64,000 nucleotides of DNA from Candidatus Poribacteria bacterium (GTDB lineage: Bacteria > Poribacteria > WGA-4E > PCPOR2b): contig JAJDUM010000100.1 of NCBI GenBank assembly GCA_022826645.1, positions 86,356 to 150,355 on the forward strand. The letters are read 5' to 3'. The translations under genes were made by a program, and so were the position numbers. The notes below the pieces were generated by a model. It ran no database searches. It saw only the letters and a list, made by a program, of their open reading frames with translations, and was not told where the DNA came from. Positions 25,376 through 34,085 of this stretch are shown piece by piece (position 1 is the stretch's first letter; each line of letters starts with the position of its first letter).

Positions 25376-26074
25376 ATGGCTTCTATTCACGAAAATCTTT
25401 CACAGATTCAAGATCGGATTGCTGCAGCTACCGCGCGCGTTGGACGCGACCCAAGTTCGATAGATCTCGTTGCCGTATCTAAAACCAAGCCTGTCAGTCT
25501 AATTGTCGAAGCAATTAACGCTGGAATTACAGACATTGGTGAGAATCGCGTCCAAGAGGCACAGAGTAAGCACCCCCAAATTGACCATCCTGTAAAGTGG
25601 CATTTGGTCGGTCATCTGCAGCGGAACAAAGTGAAACAAGCTTTACAGATTTTTGATCTCATCCACTCTGTGGATAGTCCTCGTCTCCTCGCTGAAATAG
25701 ATCGGCGATCTGCTGAGTTGAATCGTACGACCGAGGTCCTGATTCAGATCAATACCTCCGCCGAACCCAGCAAATACGGTCTGGAACCTGATCAGACGTT
25801 AGACTTCATCGAAAGTGCACACCCTTATTCCCATGTTCGGATCAAAGGATTGATGACAATCGGTGCTTTTCTGCCAGATCCCGAAGCGGTACGTCCAATG
25901 TTCGTATTGCTGCGCCAACTCCAGGAGAAGGTTAGCACCCAGCAGTTTCCAAACGTTGAGATGGACAGCCTGTCAATGGGAATGACTAACGATTTTGAGG
26001 TTGCCATTGAGGAGGGTGCAAATCTCATCAGGGTTGGGACCGCGATTTTTGGAGAACGAGAACAAGACGTTTGA
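25376..26074 (+). CDS. yggS: Pyridoxal phosphate homeostasis protein (YggS/PLPBP family)
   Basis: The 232-residue protein matches YggS: LVAVSKTKPV with the PLP-binding Lys near residue 37, IGENRVQEAQSKHP, WHLVGHLQRNKVK, IKGLMTIGAF and SMGMTNDFEVAIEEGANLIRVGTAIFG, given here as its two halves SMGMTNDFEVAIEEG and NLIRVGTAIFG. The protein binds pyridoxal 5'-phosphate and buffers vitamin B6 and amino-acid pools. It has no known catalysis. GGAGG lies before the ATG. It begins a run yggS-proC-yggT, an arrangement that is common across bacteria. Complete. Confidence 0.95.
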   Translation: MASIHENLSQIQDRIAAATARVGRDPSSIDLVAVSKTKPVSLIVEAINAGITDIGENRVQEAQSKHPQIDHPVKWHLVGHLQRNKVKQALQIFDLIHSVDSPRLLAEIDRRSAELNRTTEVLIQINTSAEPSKYGLEPDQTLDFIESAHPYSHVRIKGLMTIGAFLPDPEAVRPMFVLLRQLQEKVSTQQFPNVEMDSLSMGMTNDFEVAIEEGANLIRVGTAIFGEREQDV

Positions 26075-26095
26075 CGCAGATAGGAGCGTAGCACT

Positions 26096-26911
26096 TTGGA
26101 TACTAAACTTCGAATCGGTTTTGTCGGTGTTGGCAACATGGGAGGGGCAATTGTCAAAGGCGTTGTGCGTGATTTGCTACCGCCTGAGCAGGTTTGGATA
26201 ACAGATGCCTATCGGCCCCTCGTTGACCAACTGTGCGAGGAGTTAGGTGTCAACAATGCGGAAAATATATCCCAGTTAGTAGAGAATGTGGATTGTGTGC
26301 TATATGCAGCCAAGCCGAATAACGTTCCAGATGTCTTCCCAGAGATTGCGGCCACCCTTCAACCTTCTGCCCAGTGGATTATCTCCATTGCGGCAGGTGT
26401 CTCAACACCCCAACTAGAATCCTACTTCACCTCTCCGCTACCGCCAATCGTCCGTGTAATGCCAAATATCGCTGCCTCTGTGGGGGAAGCGATCTCCGCA
26501 ATCGCAGCGGGAAGTGCCGCCACAACTAAACACCTCGCTATAGCGGAAGAAATTTTCAACGCTGCGGGTAAATCGCTAGTCATGGAGGAGAGGCATTTAA
26601 ATGCTGTCACCGGTTTAAGCGGCAGCGGTCCCGCTTTCGTGTTCCTATTTGTTGAAGCCTTCGCTGATGCAGGGGTACAGGTGGGATTGACGCGTCCCGA
26701 TGCATATCAACTTGCCCTACAAACCGTGCTCGGAGCATGTAGAATGCTTGAGGAAACGGACGAACATCCGGCAGTGCTAAAAAATCGAGTGACAACGCCA
26801 GGTGGGACAACAGCGGCAGGATTATATGCACTGGAGAATGGGCGCCTGCGGGCAATTATCGCTGATGCTGTGAGTGCCGCTACAAAGCGGTCCGAAGAGC
26901 TTGCAAATTGA
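26096..26911 (+). CDS. proC: Pyrroline-5-carboxylate reductase
   Basis: The 271-residue protein is ProC: the NAD(P)-binding GFVGVGNMGGAIVKG at the N-terminus, VLYAAKPNNVPDVFPE, SIAAGVSTPQLE, VRVMPNIAASVGE, and the C-terminal domain with TGLSGSGPAFVFLFVEAFADAGV and TTPGGTTAAGL. It catalyses the last step of proline synthesis. The start is TTG at 26096 with TAGGAG 9 bases upstream. It follows yggS by 21 bases and is followed by yggT. Confidence 0.95.
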   Translation: MDTKLRIGFVGVGNMGGAIVKGVVRDLLPPEQVWITDAYRPLVDQLCEELGVNNAENISQLVENVDCVLYAAKPNNVPDVFPEIAATLQPSAQWIISIAAGVSTPQLESYFTSPLPPIVRVMPNIAASVGEAISAIAAGSAATTKHLAIAEEIFNAAGKSLVMEERHLNAVTGLSGSGPAFVFLFVEAFADAGVQVGLTRPDAYQLALQTVLGACRMLEETDEHPAVLKNRVTTPGGTTAAGLYALENGRLRAIIADAVSAATKRSEELAN

Positions 26912-26935
26912 GTGAGATTGGAAGGAATCTCGACC

Positions 26936-27208
26936 ATGGAAGTGTTAATACCTCTCTTTATTGAACTGCTTGGGATTTATTCAATCATTGTCTTTGCTAA
27001 TGTTATATTATCTTGGGTTGTGAACTTATCTGGTAATACGACAGTAAGACAAATTTATTGGCTGACAAACCGATTTGTTGATCCAGCGCTAGATCCAATT
27101 CGCCGTGTCCTACGCCCCATGACAGGGGGCTTGGGGATTGACATCTCACCCCTTATTTTACTAATCTTTTTAAGAATATTACAGAGTATGTTGGGGCAAG
27201 TCTTTTAA
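26936..27208 (+). CDS. yggT: YggT family membrane protein
   Basis: The 90-residue protein has two hydrophobic stretches (IPLFIELLGIYSIIVFANVIL and ISPLILLIFLRILQSMLGQ) around a conserved loop with RFVDPALDPIRRVLRPM, as in the YGGT family. Members are small membrane proteins linked to osmotic tolerance and cell division clusters. The ATG at 26936 has GGAAGGA about 8 bases upstream; a GTG at 26912 directly after the proC stop is less likely. In many genomes divIVA follows here, but in this window the ileS-derived gene comes next. Confidence 0.9.
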   Translation: MEVLIPLFIELLGIYSIIVFANVILSWVVNLSGNTTVRQIYWLTNRFVDPALDPIRRVLRPMTGGLGIDISPLILLIFLRILQSMLGQVF

Positions 27209-27273
27209 GCGTTCATCTGTTCAAAAGTTCTTAATTCTTGTAACTATTCGATGCGTCCTAACGGTGGTTGAAA

Positions 27274-29631
27274 ATGCTGACTGAAGAAAAAATCTTGGAA
27301 TTATGGGATGAGACTGATGTCTATGCTCAACTGATCCAACAGGCAAAATCCACGCCCTACATCCTTCGTGAAATGCCAACAGTTACCCAGCACTTGAGAA
27401 TAGATATGCTTAAGGGTAAGGTCTGCCAGGACATCTTTCTTAAATCTAATATGATGCAAGGGATGGGGGTAGAGTACATACCACATTGGGATTATTATAC
27501 GCCAGCTGTCGAAACAAAGGCGTTGAGTCGAGAGTACAAAGGTGGGACGTTTGATGCAATCCGATTTCGCCGGCAGTGCCGACGTGAATTCCAGCGCGAA
27601 GTGGAACGACGGCAAAATCAACTGCGATCGCTGGGCATTTTTGCAGATTGGAAGAAGGGTAAAACTCTGGATTCGCGCGATGAAGCGAAAATTATAAATG
27701 CCTTCAGCACATTGCAGGAATTAGGTTATTTGCATAAGAATCAAGATTTGGGGGCTTGGTGTCCGAAATGTAATACGGTATTAGATGCGGATGAGATGAA
27801 AATTCACCCTGCCCCGGCGTATTCTGGATATGTCAAATTTCCGGTTAGCACCGGCCTAGAGGAGTTTGGCGAGGACGTCTACTTGTTAGCATGGCTTCAG
27901 GATCTATGGTATCTTGCTGGGGGCGTTGCCATCGGATTGCAGGAAAGTGACGAATATTGGATGGTTGAGATAGGAGGTGAAATCCTTCTCCTCACCGAGG
28001 AAGATCTTTCAGGTTGCTTCCCATCAGCTCGTGAGGCGGATATAAATCGATTGCAAATTTGTCCGATTGATATGTTGATGGATTGCATTTGCGCCCATCC
28101 ATTTCTAGGTACAAACCTGCCGATAGTTGTTATCCCAGATCCTTCTCAATGCGATGATACATTGGACGAAATGCCTCAACTGTCAAGCGGGGTTAGACCT
28201 CTCACCCCAGGGCATCGCCCTATTGATTATCAGATTGCCCAAGCCTTACAACTGCCGATTACGTCGGTTATTGATGATGCTGGACGTTTGACAGAGGATT
28301 CTGAGCAGTTTTGTGGTCTTGAAGTTTCCGATTCTGGAAAATTCATTGGCTTCGAATTGGAGAAACGAGGCTATCTAATATCAGCAGGATTTGAGGAAGT
28401 ACACCAGCCTCACTGTTGGCGGTGTGATATGCCAGTCCTGTTTCGTTCGGTTCAACAATGGATGTTTTCCTTAGATAATAATCGATTGAGGGAGCGTGTG
28501 CTCTCTTCAGATGAACTTTTGACTCACTATAGCCCTAACGAGAGGGATTGGCTACAACAAACGATTCAAGAACTTTCGCCGCTGCTGGTTTCACGCCACA
28601 GCGGTTGGGGGACTCCGATTCCTATTTTTCAGTGCCAAAAATGTGGAAGAGAGCTTTCTGACGCACGGATTATCAAAGCCATCCGTTCGCTGGTGAGCCG
28701 TCGCGGTGCCGATACTTGGTTTAAGTTGAGTGCTGAGGATCTGTTACCTCCGAATACCATATGTTCTAACTGTGATGCAAAGGAGTTTCGAAAAGAATTC
28801 ACAACCCTTGATGGACGTTTCGCGATTCTTCTCAACACAATTAACAGTTTTGGAGTCAAGGGAAATCAGATTAATCCAGTTAATGTTTACTTCTTTTACC
28901 CGCATCAGTTTCCTAAGTGGTTCGCCCAGTTCGTTTTAACTTCAATTGCTATCTCCGATGCAGAGCCGCTGAATGTGGAGTTGGTAGGAGATCGCTCAAG
29001 TGCACAATCGGTTGATGTCGACCAAAGTTGGACGGATGAATTTCCAAAGGATGTGCTGCGTTTGCTCTACCTCCAACCTAGTTTGGATGCGTCATCAATT
29101 GAGGTGCATCTCCAACAGTGTCATCAAGAATACTCTGCTATTCAGGAACTATGCGCCACGATATTGAATTATGTAGAGGATTTTACTCCTGATCCGCATG
29201 AACGCCAGCGAGAACTGGCGCCACAGTTGGATACACCGGAGTTATCTGCTACGGCTGGGATGATGGAATCCGTAGAGCTTGCCTATCAGCAACGCGACTA
29301 TTATCAAGCGTGGCGCCTTCTAAGGGACTTTTGTCAATCAGACCTTCAGCAATTCCTCGATAATCTTTCCAATGGGGCGAAAAAAACGCAGGAAAAGAGA
29401 GCCAGCCAAGCGGTGCTCTTGGAGATTTTATATGTCTTGGTACAGCGGTTTGCACCAATCATTCCTTTTTTTTCTGAACAAACCTACGCCTTAATCCGAG
29501 CGCGGGTGGATACTACTTCACCTTCGGATTGCGACGTAAGCCAAGATGAGTCTGAGTTGTCGAGCATTTTTTTGAAAGATTGGATTTCCCATACTAATTT
29601 TCCTTACGCTGCCGATACAGATATACTCTGA
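27274..29631 (+). CDS. Isoleucyl-tRNA synthetase-derived protein lacking catalytic motifs
   Basis: The protein of about 785 residues aligns along most of its length to IleRS: DIFLKS, RFRRQCRREFQREVE, LGIFADW, WCPKCNTVLDADEMK, the editing-domain HPFLG and TPGH segments, PHCWRCDMPVLFRSVQQWMFS, SRHSGWGTPIP, and zinc-ribbon Cys pairs near 456 and 500. The catalytic signatures are gone: RIDM stands in the HIGH position (about 42-45), HWDYYT replaces GWDCHG, DGRFAIL replaces DVWFDSG, and SSAQSV stands in the KMSKS position (about 575). True IleRS has 900-1050 residues. It cannot be expected to activate isoleucine; a regulatory or tRNA-binding role is conceivable. It sits directly before lspA, where ileS is normally found. 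The frame is intact with no stops. Confidence 0.85.
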   Translation: MLTEEKILELWDETDVYAQLIQQAKSTPYILREMPTVTQHLRIDMLKGKVCQDIFLKSNMMQGMGVEYIPHWDYYTPAVETKALSREYKGGTFDAIRFRRQCRREFQREVERRQNQLRSLGIFADWKKGKTLDSRDEAKIINAFSTLQELGYLHKNQDLGAWCPKCNTVLDADEMKIHPAPAYSGYVKFPVSTGLEEFGEDVYLLAWLQDLWYLAGGVAIGLQESDEYWMVEIGGEILLLTEEDLSGCFPSAREADINRLQICPIDMLMDCICAHPFLGTNLPIVVIPDPSQCDDTLDEMPQLSSGVRPLTPGHRPIDYQIAQALQLPITSVIDDAGRLTEDSEQFCGLEVSDSGKFIGFELEKRGYLISAGFEEVHQPHCWRCDMPVLFRSVQQWMFSLDNNRLRERVLSSDELLTHYSPNERDWLQQTIQELSPLLVSRHSGWGTPIPIFQCQKCGRELSDARIIKAIRSLVSRRGADTWFKLSAEDLLPPNTICSNCDAKEFRKEFTTLDGRFAILLNTINSFGVKGNQINPVNVYFFYPHQFPKWFAQFVLTSIAISDAEPLNVELVGDRSSAQSVDVDQSWTDEFPKDVLRLLYLQPSLDASSIEVHLQQCHQEYSAIQELCATILNYVEDFTPDPHERQRELAPQLDTPELSATAGMMESVELAYQQRDYYQAWRLLRDFCQSDLQQFLDNLSNGAKKTQEKRASQAVLLEILYVLVQRFAPIIPFFSEQTYALIRARVDTTSPSDCDVSQDESELSSIFLKDWISHTNFPYAADTDIL

Positions 29632-29661
29632 GGGAATTGCTGGAAGAAAGGGCATTTTCCA

Positions 29662-30162
29662 ATGCAAAGAAACGTACTAAAATTGATTTTACCGCTATTT
29701 GCTGTTGCTTTGCCTTTGCTATTGGTAGATCAATTCACTAAGTGGTTAATTCAACAAAATATTCCCCGCCATGGTCAGCATGTAATAATTCAGGGTATAT
29801 TGAATCTACGCCACGACACGAATACCGGTGCTGCATTTGGATTGATGCCGGGGCAAAGTCTACTACTGATTATAATATCGATTGTTGCGATTGGCTTCAT
29901 TGGCTATTACTACAGGCAGTTCCATGAGAGTTTGTGGATGAAGATTGCCCTCAGTTTCCTACTTGGAGGTGCCCTCGGTAACTTTATTGACCGCATCCGC
30001 ATGGGAGAAGTCACAGATTTTATTCAGTTTCGGCTGCCCGGTTTCTGGTGGCCCACTTTCAATGTTGCCGATATTGCTGTTTGTATCGGTGCCGGCATGC
30101 TGATGATTTACCTATTTCAGCATCGGGGAGATTACGATGAATCGAAACAGATCGAAAATTAG
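29662..30162 (+). CDS. lspA: Lipoprotein signal peptidase (signal peptidase II)
   Basis: The 166-residue membrane protease has four hydrophobic segments and the family signatures DQFTKWLI near the N-terminus, NTGAAFG, GGALGNFIDRIRMGEVTDFI with the first catalytic Asp, and FNVADIAVCIGA with the second catalytic Asp. It removes signal peptides from prolipoproteins in the inner membrane. It lies 30 bases after the IleRS-like gene, which is the conserved ileS-lspA order. The 3' end overlaps the next gene by 26 bases. Confidence 0.95.
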   Translation: MQRNVLKLILPLFAVALPLLLVDQFTKWLIQQNIPRHGQHVIIQGILNLRHDTNTGAAFGLMPGQSLLLIIISIVAIGFIGYYYRQFHESLWMKIALSFLLGGALGNFIDRIRMGEVTDFIQFRLPGFWWPTFNVADIAVCIGAGMLMIYLFQHRGDYDESKQIEN

Positions 30163-30637
30163 ATTAATCATCGTTCTGATGTTAGCTGCTTTGATTGCAA
30201 ACAGTGCGCTTGGTCAATATCAGGAGAATTCGGAGGAAGGGCCGGCGTCTGCCCATCGCCAAGAAGACGAAGTCTACCATGAAAGCACGCTACGTCGTTT
30301 TGAAATTGTTACTCTTATTGCTTTACCGTTTACAGCAATTCATAGCTATGTCGGTGTCCGTGGCATCCAAATGATTCGGCAAAATGAATTTGCGCCGGAA
30401 CTATCGAGCACAGATTTCAAAATCATCGGGGCATCCGCAGCGTCACTCGCCCTCTTTATCGGTTTCTGGGATTGGCTGCATACGCATGACAAAAATCCTT
30501 CGGAAGAATTGATGCCAACTTCGCCCCAACGTATAACGCCTCCCAAGCGAACTCCGATCCAAGGTGTCGGACAGAACGATTGGGAACTCGATGAACCGGA
30601 TACCCTTATTTTACCGCTCGTTCACGTTCGGTTCTGA
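30137..30637 (+). CDS. Hypothetical membrane-associated protein
   Basis: The 166-residue protein is not recognised. It starts with a signal peptide-like segment (KIRLIIVLMLAALIANSALGQ), then a polar stretch, and two moderately hydrophobic segments (IVTLIALPFTAIHSYVGV and IIGASAASLALFIGFWDWL). The C-terminus is proline-rich and polar. It overlaps lspA by 26 bases and has GGGGAG before its ATG, so it is probably translated together with lspA. The family might be restricted to this lineage. It probably lies in the inner membrane or periplasm. Confidence 0.7.
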   Translation: MNRNRSKIRLIIVLMLAALIANSALGQYQENSEEGPASAHRQEDEVYHESTLRRFEIVTLIALPFTAIHSYVGVRGIQMIRQNEFAPELSSTDFKIIGASAASLALFIGFWDWLHTHDKNPSEELMPTSPQRITPPKRTPIQGVGQNDWELDEPDTLILPLVHVRF

Positions 30638-30706
30638 CAGGCTAACGGTCCCAGAATACTTCAATTCATTTATCGGCTTACTCTTCCACACGTTACGCTT
30701 CACGAT

Positions 30707-31246
30707 ATGGCTGTCTTAGAAATTCAAACTAACGATGCTCCCGTATTGCGTCAAAAAGCTGCTCTTATCCAAGAAATTGACGCAGATTTACATCCGTTCA
30801 TCGAAGATATGTTTGAGACGATGTACGAGGCACAAGGAATCGGTTTGGCAGCGCCGCAGGTCGGTGTATCCAAAAGAATCATCGTCATTGACATTGAAAA
30901 ACATCACCCGGAGTACCCGCGGATTGCATTGATAAATCCCGTCCTTACACTGACCGTTGGTGAAGAGCTGGGCGAAGAAGGCTGCCTAAGTTTGCCGGGA
31001 GTACGAGGAATGGTTCGGCGATCTGCGATGGTGAAGGTGGAAGGATTGCTGCCGAATGGAAACAGAATTGAGTTTGACGCTGCTCATTTAATGGCACGGG
31101 TATTGCAACATGAAATTGATCACCTAAACGGGATTTTGTTCACCGATTTGCTGCGCCCCGAAGATCAAGAACTGCTTGAAACTCGACCGGAATCATGTGA
31201 AAAAAGTGGTGATGAAAATGAAGATTCTCTTCATGGGAACAAGTGA
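30707..31246 (+). CDS. def: Peptide deformylase
   Basis: The 179-residue enzyme has all three signature motifs: GIGLAAPQVG near residue 45, EEGCLSLPG near 90 with the metal-binding Cys, and QHEIDHLNGILF near 134 with the metal-binding HExxH. It removes the formyl group from new proteins. It overlaps fmt, the gene for the formylating enzyme, by about 35 bases, an arrangement that is widely conserved. Complete, with a short charged C-terminal tail. Confidence 0.95.
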   Translation: MAVLEIQTNDAPVLRQKAALIQEIDADLHPFIEDMFETMYEAQGIGLAAPQVGVSKRIIVIDIEKHHPEYPRIALINPVLTLTVGEELGEEGCLSLPGVRGMVRRSAMVKVEGLLPNGNRIEFDAAHLMARVLQHEIDHLNGILFTDLLRPEDQELLETRPESCEKSGDENEDSLHGNK

Positions 31247-32249
31247 ATTTGCGGTTCCGAGTTTAGAAAAATTAATTACGGTGGGATTTGACTTCGTTGG
31301 CGTTGTAACACAGCCAGACCGTCCAAGTGGTAGGGGGAAGCGACTTAACCTACCTCCTGTCAAGGTTACCGCCGCGAATCACAATCTACCGATTTATCAA
31401 CCGGAACGAGTTCGGGATCGCGATTCGGTTCGTGTACTTAGAGAACTTCAACCTGACGTAATTGTCGTCGTTGCCTTCGGGCAGATTCTTCCGACATCGG
31501 TGCTCGAACTTCCTCGTTTCGGCTGCCTCAATGTGCATCCTTCGTGTCTGCCAAAATATCGCGGTGCTGCTCCGATTCAATGGGCGCTCATAAACGGTGA
31601 AACGGAAACAGGGATCACAATCATGCTGCTCGACGAAGGCGAAGATACTGGGGATATTATTTTGCAGAATAGCCTACCCATCGATCCTTTAGATGATGCT
31701 GCTACCCTTTCAGTTCGATTGGCAGATTTGGCACCTTCCCTGTTGCTTCAAGCGTTAGAAAGGATCTCAGATGGTCCACCACCGCATCGACCCCAAGATC
31801 ATTCCCAAGCGACCCATGCCCCTCGACTCACTAAGGAGCTTGGTCAAATTGATTGGGACCAGCCAGCAGATCGGATTCGTAATTTGGTGCGCGGCGTTTC
31901 GATGTGGCCCGGTGCGTATACGTGGGTGCAAGCAGGTAAGCACTCCGTAGACAATGACTTCCGTTTAAAGATAACTGATTGTACTGTTATTGATCATCTG
32001 AATTCCGCAGGATTGCCCAGCGGTACAATCGAAATAACCTCCAACAAAGAGCTCGTTGTCTTCACAGGGAAGGGCAGGCAGGATAGGATCGGGGAGCAAA
32101 ACGAACACGACGAATTGGGGAGCAAGCAGTTACGGTTAAATCGTGTCCAACCCGAAAATAAGAAAGAAATGGACGTCGGTGCTTTTATAAACGGGTATCG
32201 GTTGAAAACTGGGGATCGGCTTTTTCGCAAGGAAACGCCAATAAATTAA
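31212..32249 (+). CDS. fmt: Methionyl-tRNA formyltransferase
   Basis: The protein of about 345 residues matches Fmt: KILFMGTSEFAVPSLEKL at the N-terminus, GVVTQPDRPSGRGKRL, the formyl-transfer centre LNVHPSCLPKYRGAAPIQWAL (parts LNVHPSCLP and YRGAAPIQWA), ITIMLLDEGEDTGDI, and the C-terminal domain with IRNLVRGVSMWPGAYT. It formylates initiator Met-tRNA. The ATG at 31212 or the one at 31218 is the likely start inside the end of def. The insert near residues 270-315 is charged and poorly conserved. Confidence 0.95.
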   Translation: MKMKILFMGTSEFAVPSLEKLITVGFDFVGVVTQPDRPSGRGKRLNLPPVKVTAANHNLPIYQPERVRDRDSVRVLRELQPDVIVVVAFGQILPTSVLELPRFGCLNVHPSCLPKYRGAAPIQWALINGETETGITIMLLDEGEDTGDIILQNSLPIDPLDDAATLSVRLADLAPSLLLQALERISDGPPPHRPQDHSQATHAPRLTKELGQIDWDQPADRIRNLVRGVSMWPGAYTWVQAGKHSVDNDFRLKITDCTVIDHLNSAGLPSGTIEITSNKELVVFTGKGRQDRIGEQNEHDELGSKQLRLNRVQPENKKEMDVGAFINGYRLKTGDRLFRKETPIN

Positions 32250-32262
32250 TAATAGGTCGGAT

Positions 32263-33246
32263 ATGCGCCTAAATGCCATACTGTTTGCTGTCGCTAAAGT
32301 TTTACTGGCTGCTCTTGTAGTGGTTGGTGTTGTTGGGTTGGTTTTCGTCTTTTGGATCATTCCGCGTCAGGTTAATACCCCAGAAGTTGCTGTGCCCAAC
32401 TTAATTGGACAAAGTTACCAACAAGCGGTATTGCTGATCACGAGTTCAGGGTTGGCAGTCGATCCGGTCCAAGAACAAAAGCCAAGCCCCGACTTTCCAG
32501 TTGGGCAGGTTATCGAGCAAGATCCATCAGCGAATTTCAAGATTAAATTGAACAAGCCTATCCGGCTTACGTTGAGTTCGGGTAGTGAACAGGTGGCGGT
32601 ACCCGACGTTGCAGGGATGTTAGTGGGCGATGCTGAGATGTTACTCGCGGACGTTGGATTGCGGCGAGGACGGGTTGCAGCAGTCTACACAGATCGGTAT
32701 CCAAAGGCAGACACTGTCATCGCGCAAACTCCTCGAGCGAAGACGCTGCGCCCGTATGATAGTGAAATCCACCTGTTGTTAAGCTTAGGTATCCGTCCGA
32801 AGTTATTTCGAATGCCCGACCTTCAACTTGTATCAATTGATAAGGCACGTCCCTTACTCGAGTTACACGGACTGCGAATTGGTGATCTGGTGTATAAACC
32901 GCACCCGGAAATTGATCAGGGAGTGATCATCAATCATCAGCCCGATGCTGGCGAGCTGCTTCGGGTTGGACAAACGGTCAATTTTGAAGTCAGTGGGTCT
33001 CAGCGAAAGAAGGAAGACAAGGGAGGCTATCTGCCGATAAAACACACGGTTTCTCCGACCGGTGCATCTCACAAACGGGTGCGGATTGTCATAGAGGATG
33101 AGCGCAAAAAACTGATAAAGGTCGTTGATGCGTGGTATAAGTCCGGCACACTTATTGAGAAGCCACCGGTGCGTGTCGTGGGTAAAGCAACGATGCGTAT
33201 CTACGAAGATAACGTACTAGTCGAAACACGGGAATTTGATTGGTAA
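32263..33246 (+). CDS. PASTA domain-containing membrane protein
   Basis: The 327-residue protein has one N-terminal transmembrane helix (about residues 10-32) and then three PASTA domains, beginning VAVPNLIGQSYQQAV, VAVPDVAGMLVGDAEML and FRMPDLQLVSIDKARPLL, each with a glycine-rich end such as GQVIEQDPSA or GVIINHQPDAG. The last 90 residues are a separate, basic region with a two-strand end. PASTA domains bind peptidoglycan stem peptides; no kinase or transpeptidase domain is attached, so it could be a cell-wall sensor or anchor. It lies between fmt and rpe, where PASTA proteins or kinases are often encoded. Confidence 0.88.
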   Translation: MRLNAILFAVAKVLLAALVVVGVVGLVFVFWIIPRQVNTPEVAVPNLIGQSYQQAVLLITSSGLAVDPVQEQKPSPDFPVGQVIEQDPSANFKIKLNKPIRLTLSSGSEQVAVPDVAGMLVGDAEMLLADVGLRRGRVAAVYTDRYPKADTVIAQTPRAKTLRPYDSEIHLLLSLGIRPKLFRMPDLQLVSIDKARPLLELHGLRIGDLVYKPHPEIDQGVIINHQPDAGELLRVGQTVNFEVSGSQRKKEDKGGYLPIKHTVSPTGASHKRVRIVIEDERKKLIKVVDAWYKSGTLIEKPPVRVVGKATMRIYEDNVLVETREFDW

Positions 33247-33319
33247 CCAGAATTTAACGGTTTTCCAAACGAACTGGATAGGACATGTCGAGGTTAGACA
33301 GGGACTGTGAGGCAGACAA

Positions 33320-33991
33320 TTGTCAGACCGAGAAATTATGATCGCACCCTCCATGCTTGCATCAGATTTCAGCCGAATCGGCGAGGAGGTGCACCGAGTA
33401 GCTGAAGCGGGGGCGGATCTCATCCACCTTGATGTGATGGATGGGCACTTTGTTCCCAACTTAACAATGGGCCCTCAACTTATCAAATCAATCCGGTCCT
33501 ATACAGGCCTACCTTTTGACGTACACCTGATGATTACCGAACCACAGGCGTATATTGATGCTTTCGTTGATGCTGGTTCAGATCTTATCACAGTTCACAT
33601 TGAACTTGAGGAGCAGTTCCCAACGATTATCAATCAGATTAAAAACAGCGGTGTCAAAGTTGGCATCGCCCTGCGTCCCAAGACTCCTATAGCAGCAGTT
33701 GAACCGTATCTCGATGATATTGACTTGGTCTTGCCAATGAGCGTTGAACCTGGATTCGGTGGTCAGTCGTTCCAAACGGATACGCTCAACAAGATTGATC
33801 AACTACACCAGCTGATTCAAACCCGGAAACTGGACCTGGCAATTGAGGTTGACGGTGGAATCAACCAAGAGACTGCAGCATTGGTTGGACGTTGTGGAGC
33901 GACAATTTTAGTGGCTGGCACCGCAATCTTCGGGCAAGATGACCTCCGAGCCGCAATCCGCGCCCTACGCGAAGCAGCTTCATCAGGCTAA
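33320..33991 (+). CDS. rpe: Ribulose-phosphate 3-epimerase
   Basis: The 223-residue TIM barrel is Rpe: IAPSMLASDFSRIGEE, HLDVMDGHFVPNLTMGP with the metal-binding His and catalytic Asp, VHLMI, MSVEPGFGGQSF, and EVDGGINQETAA with the second catalytic Asp. It interconverts ribulose 5-phosphate and xylulose 5-phosphate in the pentose phosphate pathway. The start is TTG at 33320 with GAGG 7 bases upstream; an ATG six codons later would also work. It appears to be the last gene of the operon that begins at yggS. Confidence 0.95.
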   Translation: MSDREIMIAPSMLASDFSRIGEEVHRVAEAGADLIHLDVMDGHFVPNLTMGPQLIKSIRSYTGLPFDVHLMITEPQAYIDAFVDAGSDLITVHIELEEQFPTIINQIKNSGVKVGIALRPKTPIAAVEPYLDDIDLVLPMSVEPGFGGQSFQTDTLNKIDQLHQLIQTRKLDLAIEVDGGINQETAALVGRCGATILVAGTAIFGQDDLRAAIRALREAASSG

Positions 33992-34085
33992 GAGGCTGTT
34001 CGGCTGAATTAATAAAAGCATACTCATTCGAACCTCAAGTTGCGCCGGAACGTTCACCCGGTAAACTTTTTATGCTAATGTTCAC

